This document shows positions 1 to 11,100 of a DNA stretch of 26,269 bases, piece after piece (the stretch's first letter is position 1; every line of letters begins with the position of its first letter). A program made the translations under genes and the position numbers. Location: NCBI RefSeq assembly GCF_000003815.2, contig NC_049989.1, positions 22,458,387 to 22,484,655 of the forward strand. Direction: 5' to 3'. Source of the DNA: Branchiostoma floridae (lineage: Eukaryota; Chordata; Leptocardii; Amphioxiformes; Branchiostomatidae). A model generated the notes under the pieces. It did no database searches. It worked only from the letters and a program-made list of their open reading frames with translations, and was not told the DNA's origin.

Positions 1-1059
1 TTGGAAAATTCTGCCCGCCAGAAACGTTTAAAGTTGCCCGTAATAGTAGTTCGAAGGGGGGGGGGGTGAAAAGGGGGAGGGGGGCGCCAATAGCCTGTAC
101 ATGAATATGCTGACTTTTTAACTACAAAAATGCAAAACGGTGGTTTTTTTTACATAATATCACGACATCTGATGACAACATTACAATGCGTCGAAATTAC
201 GTCATCTATGACGTCATATAAGGTACAAGCGGCGCCCTATTAAGGTTCCGGTTCGGAGTTTTTTTTAGGATTTGCGGCCGATTTGACTGTCTCTGAGAAA
301 AGCACTAGCGCTACTCAAAACATTGTTTTTCGGATAATTCAATGTTTCCGATGGAAAAGGGTGTGTTGTCGCTGACCGACAGACTCATTTGACATTTTCT
401 GTAGAAATGTTGTTTTTGGTAAAAACCATCAAAAATATATGCTTTTCATCCAAAAATTGCTAATTTGGGGCCATTTTTTACAGGCCGCTACACGGAAAAA
501 AATGAATTTTCCTGGGATAATGACTGATATGGCAATGAAGGTCAAGACTTCTTCTGTATACTGAGTAAAAAGGAAAAAAAGTTATCCGATACGTTTTCCG
601 CGAGCTCCGATGGTGCTAAAACACCCAAAACGCACATAGAACGCATGATCTGGGTAATCAGGCGACGAAACGCTTTACCGCTATCGCGCGCACTAATACC
701 CGGAAGTGTTCGCCGCACGATCAAATCTCNNNNNNNNNNNNNNNNNNNNNNNNNNNNNNNNNNNNNNNNNNNNNNNNNNNNNNNNNNNNNNNNNNNNNNN
801 NNNNNNNNNNNNNNNNNNNNNNNNNNNNNAAACGCTACGAATAACAAGCATTTGGAGAAGTAATAAAAGATTATACACTTCTAAAGCGATAGCCGAAAAA
901 TCTAGAGCCAAAACTATGGAGACAACCTCTGATTTGCGTCTTATTCTTAGGGACTATTTAGATAATCTGGACACTTGAAATTCCGAACCGGAACCTCAAG
1001 AGGGTTAAGAAACAGACAAAGGACATCACTGTTTATAACGGAACTAAATAAGAGAGAGA
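1..1059. other. Possible decayed mobile insertion beyond the last visible exon
   Basis: No HECTD4 exon is recognised here. Two CRE-like sites (TACGTCA, TGACGTCA) are followed by TATAAGG near 203-223. A 20-bp inverted repeat with 18/20 matches lies at 241-260 and 979-998. Plus-strand sequence from 484 to 978 reads like broken coding sequence in at least two frames around a 100-N gap, ending near SDLRLILRDYLDNLDT and a stop. The stretch at 55-90 is a long G tract ending in GGCGCC. I cannot name the element. Confidence 0.35.
730..829. other. Assembly gap, 100 N
   Basis: Exactly 100 Ns, the conventional size for a gap of unknown length. Apparent ORFs that cross it are not real evidence. Confidence 0.99.
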
Positions 1060-1985
1060 AGCTGTGGATCTGTATGTTGGAGGTGTCCATGTTAGTAAGG
1101 CTGAGTGCCTGACCTGTGAATCTGTATGTTGGAGGTGTCCATGTTNNNNNNNNNNNNNNNNNNNNNNNNNNNNNNNNNNNNNNNNNNNNNNNNNNNNNNN
1201 NNNNNNNNNNNNNNNNNNNNNNNNNNNNNNNNNNNNNNNNNNNNNNNNNNNNNNNNNNNNNNNNNNNNNNNNNNNNNNNNNNNNNNNNNNNNNNNNNNNN
1301 NNNNNNNNNNNNNNNNNNNNNNNNNNNNNNNNNNNNNNNNNNNNNNNNNNNNNNNNNNNNNNNNNNNNNNNNNNNNNNNNNNNNNNNNNNNNNNNNNNNN
1401 NNNNNNNNNNNNNNNNNNNNNNNNNNNNNNNNNNNNNNNNNNNNNNNNNNNNNNNNNNNNNNNNNNNNNNNNNNNNNNNNNNNNNNNNNNNNNNNNNNNN
1501 NNNNNNNNNNNNNNNNNNNNNNNNNNNNNNNNNNNNNNNNNNNNNNNNNNNNNNNNNNNNNNNNNNNNNNNNNNNNNNNNNNNNNNNNNNNNNNNNNNNN
1601 NNNNNNNNNNNNNNNNNNNNNNNNNNNNNNNNNNNNNNNNNNNNNNNNNNNNNNNNNNNNNNNNNNNNNNNNNNNNNNNNNNNNNNNNNNNNNNNNNNNN
1701 NNNNNNNNNNNNNNNNNNNNNNNNNNNNNNNNNNNNNNNNNNNNNNNNNNNNNNNNNNNNNNNNNNNNNNNNNNNNNNNNNNNNNNNNNNNNNNNNNNNN
1801 NNNNNNNNNNNGTGTCCATGTTAGTAAGGTTTAGTGCCTGACCTGTGGATCTGTATGTTGGAGGTGTCCATGTTAGTAAGGTTTAGTGCCTGACCTGTGG
1901 ATCTGTAGTGTTGGAGGTGTCCATGTTAGTAAGGTTTAGTGCCTGACCTGTGGATCTGTATGTTGGAGGTGTCCATGTTGGCGAC
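1060..1985. repeat. 52-bp minisatellite spanning the E31 donor
   Basis: The unit, read on the minus strand, contains the exon end (CAACATACAGATCCACAG) and the donor GTCAGGC plus about 20 intron bases. At least four full copies are visible, two before and several after the gap, nearly identical apart from a one-base insertion near 1908. Confidence 0.93.
1146..1811. other. Assembly gap, 666 N, inside a 52-bp minisatellite
   Basis: The 52-bp array stands on both sides of the gap. The distance between matching repeat positions across it (1135 to 1812, 677 bp) is almost 13 units, so the missing sequence is probably more of the same array. Confidence 0.95.
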
Positions 1986-2108
1986 GCCTGTGATGGAAGC
2001 CTTCCTGGTGCCCTGCGGGGGCCTCTCCAGCATGTCGATGGGGTACCAGTACCTGACCAGGACCCCCTCACTCCTCAGGTAAGTCTCCACCTGGACTAGC
2101 TCGTTGTG
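1948..2108 (-). CDS. HECTD4: HECTD4 exon E31, last visible exon
   Basis: Acceptor CTTTTCTGCAG|CACAA; donor ATCCACAG|GTCAGG; in-phase 0, out-phase 2. It encodes NELVQVETYLRSEGVLVRYW, YPIDMLERPPQG and NMDTSNIQIHR. The next exon is not visible; it may lie in the gap at 1146-1811 or beyond the window. Its donor is repeated in the 52-bp array. Confidence 0.93.
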
Positions 2109-5100
2109 CTGCAGAAAAGACACCAAAAAGTCGTTCACATAAATATGCATGTCTAATTAATCAACAGGGAATCCGAAGGAAGGAAGGCATGTCTACTTGC
2201 ATCAGTGTCTGACCAGAACCCTCTCACTTACATATTTCAGTTATGTCTCCATCTGGTCAAGCTCAATAGACATCATACAGTCATTTACATAATTGTGCAT
2301 ATCTAATTTGCATACTTGGGATAGAGTACTGAACCTGTACTTGTATTGTACAATGATTCTAATCTTGAAACTGTGTTAACAACTTGTTTATAATCTACCT
2401 TTGAAAATGTGTACAAAGTTACAGCGTCTGACTATCCCTCTCACATTTGCAGTCTTAAAATCAGCATTCATGTTGATTTTCAAGTTCAGCATGATTCTCT
2501 GAAAAGTGGCTGTTAAAAAATGGGGAAAAATCTTGATCTTTACTCACCGAATCCACATCGAGCACGACGCCCGTGGATCCAAAAGTCTTCAGCATTCCTC
2601 GCACGGCGAACTTGGGCAGCACGGTGCTGCCCGTGGTCAGCACGCCCCCCGTCTGGGGGTGTCGTATTACAACCGTCATGCCCTTCCGCACACGCTCGAT
2701 GGTGAACTTCACTGGGGAGGTGAGCAATGATATGGTATCTTAGAACAATGCCGCAACAAGCAAGCATCGGCGTCGGGCGTGGCGTAACTAGAGGTTCTGA
2801 GTTCGATCCCCGCCGTGCCCCCCGACGTTGTGCCCTTGGGAAAGGCACTTTACACGAACTTCCTCACTTCACCCAGGTGTAAAAATGGGTACCTGACTTC
2901 GGTCGGGAGGTAAAAGACTATGTTTACCTTCTGTCTGTGCCGTGTATGTTGCACTGTTGATATAAGTTACAAAACTTGAGTGCAGTGTCACATTGTCCTC
3001 GTCTGTCCAAGAGCAAAAGAGCAAAATAGAAAAAAAAAAAAAAAAAACAAGCAAGCAGACTCGACTCCTTACTTACACTGGTTTAACACCCTCTACCTGC
3101 ACATTTCTTTTATGACCTGCTAATTTGTTTTCTGTTTATCAGTTATGGGTTAACCTGGAAATCAGCCCAATTTGGCTCAAGAGACTACCAATACTAAGGT
3201 TTCCAAAATAAATATCTATAGATAGATACACTCACTCACTCACTCACTCACTCACTCACTCATTTACTTGCAACCCATGACAATAAATAAATACATCCTA
3301 CATGAAATTCAGTCATACCAAAGTAGCAGCCCTGAAGATGTATGGCAACACTGGATTATGTAAACTGGTAATTGCAGAAATGTGTCACACAGACAGACCA
3401 AGCCAATAGCATTCCACTCCTTTGGGTTGAGCTAACACACTACTGACACTGATGGTGATGCTGTTATAACTGATAAAAACAGTCAGTGACTCTTAAAACC
3501 CAGTATGTAATAGGGAAAAAAGCATCGAAACAAGTGACTTACTTGCTTCTGCCCGTATGTCCTCTATAGTCGGCAGATGCAGGTCTCGAGGCATCCCTCC
3601 GTTTTCCTCGTACAGAAACTCCACTGTCTGTCTGGCGATGTCCACCATTCCTACAACATACGAAACACACAGAAGTTACAGAAAGCACTCAGAAGTACAC
3701 CATCCCTACAACATACAATACACACACACAGAAGTTACAGAAAATACTCAGAATTACACCATTCCTACAACATACAAAACAAACACACAGAAGTTACAGA
3801 AAGCACTCAGAAGTACACCATCCCTACAACATACTATACACACACAGTAGTTACAGAAAGCACTCAGAATTAAACTCTGTCTCCTACTGGTGTTAAGCAA
3901 ACTTTAAGAAAACAGATTTCATTCAATAATTCAATAGTTAAACTTTGTATAACTCTGTTAACTTTGTTATAATCTTAGGCAGAGAACATGGAGTTTCCTG
4001 CACAGGACATACTGTAATTATAGGCCAGTAGATTTGCTAGTCACTATTAACAATAAGACATTAATAGAGAAGTACCCAGCTGCAGGGCTCCCTTGATCTG
4101 CTCCAGGCCAGACTTGCGTTCTGCTTCGTTCCGGAAGCGGCGGCGAATCGTGGGGAAGACCTTCTGTTCCCACGCCTTCACCAGGAGCGCGTAGTGGTCC
4201 TCCTGCTGTAGGTCCTCCTCCCCATCATCATCATCACTCTCATCCTCCTGCTGTAAACATCACCATGGTTACCAAACAAACAAACAGCACACACCATCAT
4301 CATCATCACTCTCATCCTCCTGCTGTAAACATCACCATAGTTACCAAAAAAACAACACGCAGTGGTCCATCATCATCATCACTCTCATCTTCCTACTGTA
4401 AACATCACCATGGTTACCAAAAAAACAACACGCAGTGGTCCATCCTCAACATCACTCTCATCCTCCTGCTGTAAACATCACCATGGTTACCAAACAAACA
4501 ACACGCAGTGGTCCATCATCATCATCACTCTCATCCTCGTGCTGTAAACATCACCATGGTTACCAAACAAACAAACAGCACACAGTGGTCCATCATCATC
4601 ATCACTCTCATCTTCCTACTGTAAACATCACCATGGTTACCAAAAAAACAACACGCAGTGGTCCATCCTCAACATCACTCTCATCCTCCTGCTGTAAACA
4701 TCACCATGGTTACCAAAAAAACAACACGCAGTGGTCCATCATCATCATCACTCTCATCTTCCTACTGTAAACATCACCATGGTTACCAAAAAAACAACAC
4801 GCAGTGGTCCATCCTCAACATCACTCTCATCCTCCTGCTGTAAACATCACCATGGTTACCAAAAACAACACGCAGTGGTCCATCATCATCATCACTCTCA
4901 TCTTCCTGCTGTAAACATCACCAAGCTGGCCAAACAAACAGCACACAGTGGTCCTCTCATCTAGCATTACCAACCTGATGAAACTAAATGTATTCATGCA
5001 GGGATGGTGAAAACCCTTGACCAGCTGTGTACTCGTCACCTGTACGAGAAGTGGTTCTCTCATCTCACATTACTGAACTGATGAAAATACATTTGTGTTC

Positions 5101-8100
5101 GTAGGTGGTGAAAACCAGTATGACCAGCTCCAAGAGGCTCACCTGTACAAGCAGTGGCGCTCTCATGTCGGGCCCTGAAGTCAGGAAGTTGTCATAGCTC
5201 AGCTGTAGTCTGTACTGTACTGCCGTGCTGCTGTTGTACTCTGTTAGACAAACATGACGTGTTAAACCTACACTACAGGTATGTGTAGTAACAGGTCGGT
5301 GTATAGTAACCTACTGTAACTGTACCATAACTCTACTCTGTACTGTACTGCTGTGCTGCTGTTGTACTCTGTAGGACAAACATAAGGTGTCAAACCTACA
5401 CTACAGTATATGTGTAGTATTACCTATATTAACTGTACTATAACTCTACTTTGTACTGTGCTGCTGTTGTATGTTAAACCTACACTACAGGTATGAGTAG
5501 TAACTGTAACAGTACCATAACTCTAATCTGTACTGTACTGCAGTGCTGCTGTTGTACTCTGGGGGACAAACATAACGTGTCAAACCTACACTACAGGTAT
5601 GTATAGTATAATCTACTGTAACTGTACCATAACAGTTACTCTACTCTGTACTGTACTGCTGTGCTGCTCTTGTACTCTGTAGGACAAACATAACGTGTTA
5701 AACCTACACTACAGGTATGTGTAGTATAATCTACTGTAACTGTACCATAACTCTACTCTGCAATGTACTGCTGTGCTGCTGTTGTACTCCTGTAGACAAA
5801 CATAACGTGTTAAACCTACACTACAGGTATGTATAGNNNNNNNNNNNNNNNNNNNNNNNNNNNNNNNNNNNNNNNNNNNNNNNNNNNNNNNNNNNNNNNN
5901 NNNNNNNNNNNNNNNNNNNNNNNNNNNNNNNNNNNNCTGTCTGTTGCAATAGAGGCAAGTCTGTTGCTATGGAAACCCGTGACCCTTACGTGGCTGTGCC
6001 TCAGGTGCCATGGCGATCCTGACGGGGGGTCCCTGGGGCGGGCTCTCCTCCTCGCCCGAGGCGCCAGCAGCGGCCGTTTCGCTGTCGCTGTCCTCGCCCA
6101 GGTGGAACGGGAGGAGGCCAAAGGTCGCGCTGATCTCCTCCGTCTGGTCAGCTGACATGTCCGCCGCGTTACGGTGGTGCTGGCCCTCCGCAAACGCAAA
6201 CGGGCGCGACCCAAAGTTCGCTCGGATACGGGTGTTCTGGAATGGGAGATAAGGTACCATTATTATCAAGAAAAGGTGAAAAGTTGACAAGTCCTGACCT
6301 GGGTCTGCAGCACCAATGCCATCCAACAGGGGGAGCTAAATGAATGTTGACTCCACTTTCTGGATGTGGTTTACAGACTGCATGCTCCAACACTTTAGAC
6401 CTGCATCACCAATTCCATCCAGCAGGGGGTGCTGCGTGCAGTCTGACCAACCTAATTCTACTCGATGTGGGTGACAAGCCACAAGCTCTGATACTTATAA
6501 CACACTTGCAGCACCAATTCCAACAAGCAGGGGGAGCTGCATGCATGTTCATCCCCTTTTTCTGGATGTGAATGACAGCAACATGCCCTACTCAAGACCC
6601 CACACACCTGCAGCACCAATGCCCTCCAGCAGGGGGAGCCGCATGCATGTACACCCACCTTTTTCTGGATGTGAATGACGGGCCACATGCCCCCTGACAC
6701 GTCGTCCAGAACTGCAGGCAGCCGCTGCCCGTTGTACGTGAAGTACACGCGACCCTTGACCTGCTCGCCCTGAACGGAGGGCGCCTCTCCGATGCGCTCC
6801 CAGCCGATTCCCGCGACATCGCCCGCCGACAACGTGACGTCCAGACGGGCGCTCTTCCACTGCAGTAGGCTGGAGCCGTTATAGTGCACAGCTCGGCCGT
6901 TACTGGGGAAAATATAACATTATCATTTACACCTGAAGTACATGTAGTCAAGTCAAGTATCAGGTAAACTTCGACTGCAGCAGACTGGAGCCGTTATAGT
7001 GCACGGCTCGGCCGTTACTGGAAAAAAAGAACACCAGTTAAACCTGCAGCAAAGGTATGTTATGGCAATGCTGCCTTGTGAATGTTATAATAACAGTCAA
7101 ATATAGAGACAAACAGAAGCAATGCAAACCTCCACTGTTACTGGAAAAAAAAGTCCTCACAAAGCTCAGTCATACAGTAGACACATACTGGGACACTTTT
7201 CTATTGTGATTTCAATGCATGACTGAAAGATACACAATGTGATATCCAATAGAAAACATAGCTAATATCCATGACCAATTGCTCCACCCACAGGAGCACA
7301 AGGACCTGCCAGCCTGCTGTCTTCTCCTGGGAGTGATTCATCACCTTGAAACTCATAAGAAACACATTGGAATGACAGTCTCTAATTCGCAATAAGGAAA
7401 CCTTTCAGATATATATCCTCCAAAGCAAACATTAGAAACCCTTTGTAAAAAAGGAAAGATACACACCGGGAATATCTCCTCTTCTGCTGGGTGTATTTTT
7501 CCAGTGTTTCCAGAGTTTTGACTGCTAGACTGAGCTTTGGAAAATTTTAAAATAAAAGTCCGATCCCAATGCCGTGACTTACTTGTGGAAGAGAACTGTT
7601 CCCACCGGGTTGGTCCAGGCTCCGTCACGTTTCTCCGCTGTCGGAGCGAATCCGAAGGAGATGATTGGTCCGCTCTCGTCGTCCGTCTCACCGAAGGAGC
7701 AGACCTCGATCTCCCAGTAGAAGGATGGGGCCTGCAGAGGGGGGAGCGAGTAGTGAATTAATAGATAATTGATGTTGATATGACAAAAAGACAATGTTAC
7801 CTGCAGATGTAGATAAGGCTTGTACTAGTAGGCCTAGAGGTGACAATATAAGAGAGAAATATACAATTAAAAAGTTATTCAATACATGTACATGTTGACT
7901 TTATTTTCCCAGATACTGAAGTATACACAAGGCTAATTGATGTGGCTTAAGTACCTGTGAGGGAACAGATGCTGAGGCGTACAGGAACGTTCCCCTGGGC
8001 AGCCCACTCCCGGCACTCGGGTCGCCGAGGAAGGCGACGCCCGACAACCCGTGCGAGAAGAGGCATGATCGGGGCGGGGGGAAGACTCGAGATGTGCACC

Positions 8101-11100
8101 AGGTGATCTCCTTGGGCTGGGGACAAGGAAGAAACATTGTCTTTAAGACTCTGTATGCAGGACTATTTCCTCATGAGGAAAGCTGACAATCCAATGTCAC
8201 CATATTTCCCAGAAATAAGAGCAAAGAAAGGTATTACATAGCAATAAACGTCATTGACTAAAACTTGTTTTATTGTATTCAAAATAAGTCAAAGTTCAAT
8301 CTAACAACGTTTCACAACCAATTCTCCAAGACATCAACGAAGGTTAAACATTTTTAGGCAGAACATTACGCAACACAAATTTTACATAAATCAAGCAACT
8401 GGATAAATTATTTTAAGACAGACAGCATCCATTATCTTCAGTGACCTTGCTCATTTTCAGTAGTGATGAAAGATGGTGGATGCTATATGAAAAGTCTGAT
8501 ACTTCAGTGAAGTTACCCAGTTGCTTGTGATCCATTTAGTATTTAGGAAACCTACAAAATTCAGCAGTTGTGAGAAATGTTACCTGTCTGCCAGGTCCCT
8601 CAGAGGGTGGGGGAGGGGGGCGCGCACAGTCCCGGTACAGCATGCGCAGTCTCTCACACTGAGCTTCCACAGCCGGCAGTCTCTCTCCTACAGTATACAA
8701 CAATAAAAATCAGTATAAAACATCAAACCTTAACCATGTGCAACATGCGCAGTCTCTCACACTCGGCTTCTACTGCCGGCAGTCTTTCTCCTACACGTAC
8801 GATGTATGTTTAGATAGTAAGAAAGCTTTAATTTATTTTAGCATAGGGAATTAAGACTGCTATACACGATTTTAAAAGTTTCCTGGTGAGAAGATTTTGG
8901 AAGGCATTGCTCAGTTTTCATCAGTTCAGAATAGGGTCATCACAAAAATCACACCCGTCAGGCGTCACATGACACGAGGGGAAACTTTAAGTTACAATGA
9001 CAGTAGTAAAAGACATATAATCCGCCAGCGGTCACCTTTAAGTTGGATTGATGCTGCAACTTCTGCTTAAATCATTTCTATCACAGTGTGAACACACAAT
9101 GAGATATCAAACATATGTCATATTTACAGAATACAATGCAATAAAAAGACTGACAACACTACAACTGACCTGCGGTGAACTCGTCGGCCATGATGCGGAG
9201 GATGTTGAGGACTGATGAGGAGTTTTCCACGAACCTGGCAGCAAAGCTCCGGTCCCCCATGTGTGTGGCCAGCACCATACAGGACCTACAGGACACAGGA
9301 AGGGTTAACATTGCAGCACCAATGGTATCCAGCAGGGGGAGCTGCACCATACAGGACCTACAGGACACAGGGAAGGGTTAACATTGCAGCACCAATGGTA
9401 TCCAGCAGGGGGAGCTGCATGGTGCTGCACCATACAGGACTACAGGACACAGGAAGGGTTAACATTGCAGCACCAATGGTATCCAGCAGGGGGAGCTACA
9501 CCATACAGGACCTACAGGACACAGGGAAGGGTTAACATTGCAGCACCAATGGTATCCAGCAGGGGGCGCTGTATGGAGCTGCACAATAAAGGACCTGCAG
9601 GAAACAGGGAAGCTTATTTAACATTGCAGCACCAATGGTATCCAGCAGGGGGAGCTACATGGAGATGCACCATACAGGACCAGCAGGACACAGGGAAGGG
9701 TTAATATTGCAGCACCAATGGTATCCAGCAGGGGGCACTACATGGATTCCTGGGACTAGAACCCCTGAATGCTGTACCCACCTGGTCCTGATCTCGGCCA
9801 TGACCCTGACGGCTGCCATGAGTGCGGAGCTCCCGTCCGTGCCCGTGGGAAGCGGTGCCTGTACGGCCGGCATGCACTGTCCATCCTGGGGCGCCAGCAA
9901 CGCCTTCTGAGCCTCGATCACCTTCTCTGTCATGGACAGCTGGTCCAGGGGCAGCGGCTGGGGGAGGGATCACAAACAGTTTAGTTTGGTTATTAAGACT
10001 GTGTACATTATAGCCCGAGAACATGTATCATAATTCAGTAACTGTTTAGTTTCAGCTGACAAGCTACTCATTTGTTGGTCAAGGACTGAAATGCAACTAC
10101 TACACAACTGGGTCGACGTACCAAGTCCAGTCTGACTTCTGGGCCTTGATGAGCACCATCAAATTAGGCAAGCTAACATCAAAACAGCCAGACTCAGACT
10201 ACCAACATCTACTCCCTGAAACTGAAGACACCCCCTCAGACTCTGTTTTGTTGTTTCTTACATTTCAGCCTATAAAGCCTGAAACTGTGAAAAGTGTATG
10301 CAGAAAATTGTTCTTCTTCCAATTCAGCAGTGTAGCTTTTGGCCTCCTGGCTTCTCCCTGCCACCTTATCCGGTAATAAATACACATTTGATGCTAAAAC
10401 ATTACTTCAGTTTGGAAAAGGTAAAAACCCAAATTAAAATTAAAAACTCAATTTGGTGTGGCCTGAGTTGTTTCAACACTACCAAACTTGAGTGATCCTC
10501 ACCTGAAAAAAGTTGCCATAATTATCATCAATCATCAGATCAGAGATAAAACAAATTGGTATAGTCTTACACAGTTTTAGCTCTAAATCTGTAAGCATAT
10601 GATAATAGATTAGATAGACGGTGCCTCAGTTACCTCGGCTTTTGGCGGCTGTATCCTACTGAGGGGAACCTGCAGCGTTTCCGAGGAGATCGTCATCTTG
10701 TCGGCGTTCTCAAACCGGACGGTGGCCACGCCCTGCTGCTCGGAGATGGAGACCACCTGCGCTGAAACCGCCTGCATCCCCTCTCCTGCTATCTGTGGGT
10801 CAGAGACGGGGGGCGACACAGGTTACCTACTACACTCACTAACAGGTTATCAACCAGCGCTGAAACCGCCTGCATCCCCTCCCCTGCTATCTGTGGGACA
10901 GACGGGGGGCGACACAGGTTACCTACTACACTCACTAACAGGTTATCAACCTGCGCTGAAACTGCCTGCATCCCCTCCTATCTCTGGGACAGAGACGGGG
11001 GGCGACACAGGTTACCTCGCTACACTCACTAACAGGTTATCAACCTGTGCTGAAACCGCCTGCATCCCCTCTCCTGCTATCTGTGGGAGAGACGGGGGGG

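Noticed and set aside
947-1841. Long ORFs over 1064-1841
   Set aside because: They consist mostly of N from the assembly gap.
2767-2840. A functional tRNA gene
   Set aside because: Only a B-box-like sequence is present. The acceptor stem and anticodon arm do not form, and the conserved SINE body and poly(A) follow.
4265-4964. Plus-strand ORFs rich in His, Thr and Ser
   Set aside because: They are translations of the E28 acceptor minisatellite. The repeat period is not kept in one frame, and the real coding strand is minus.
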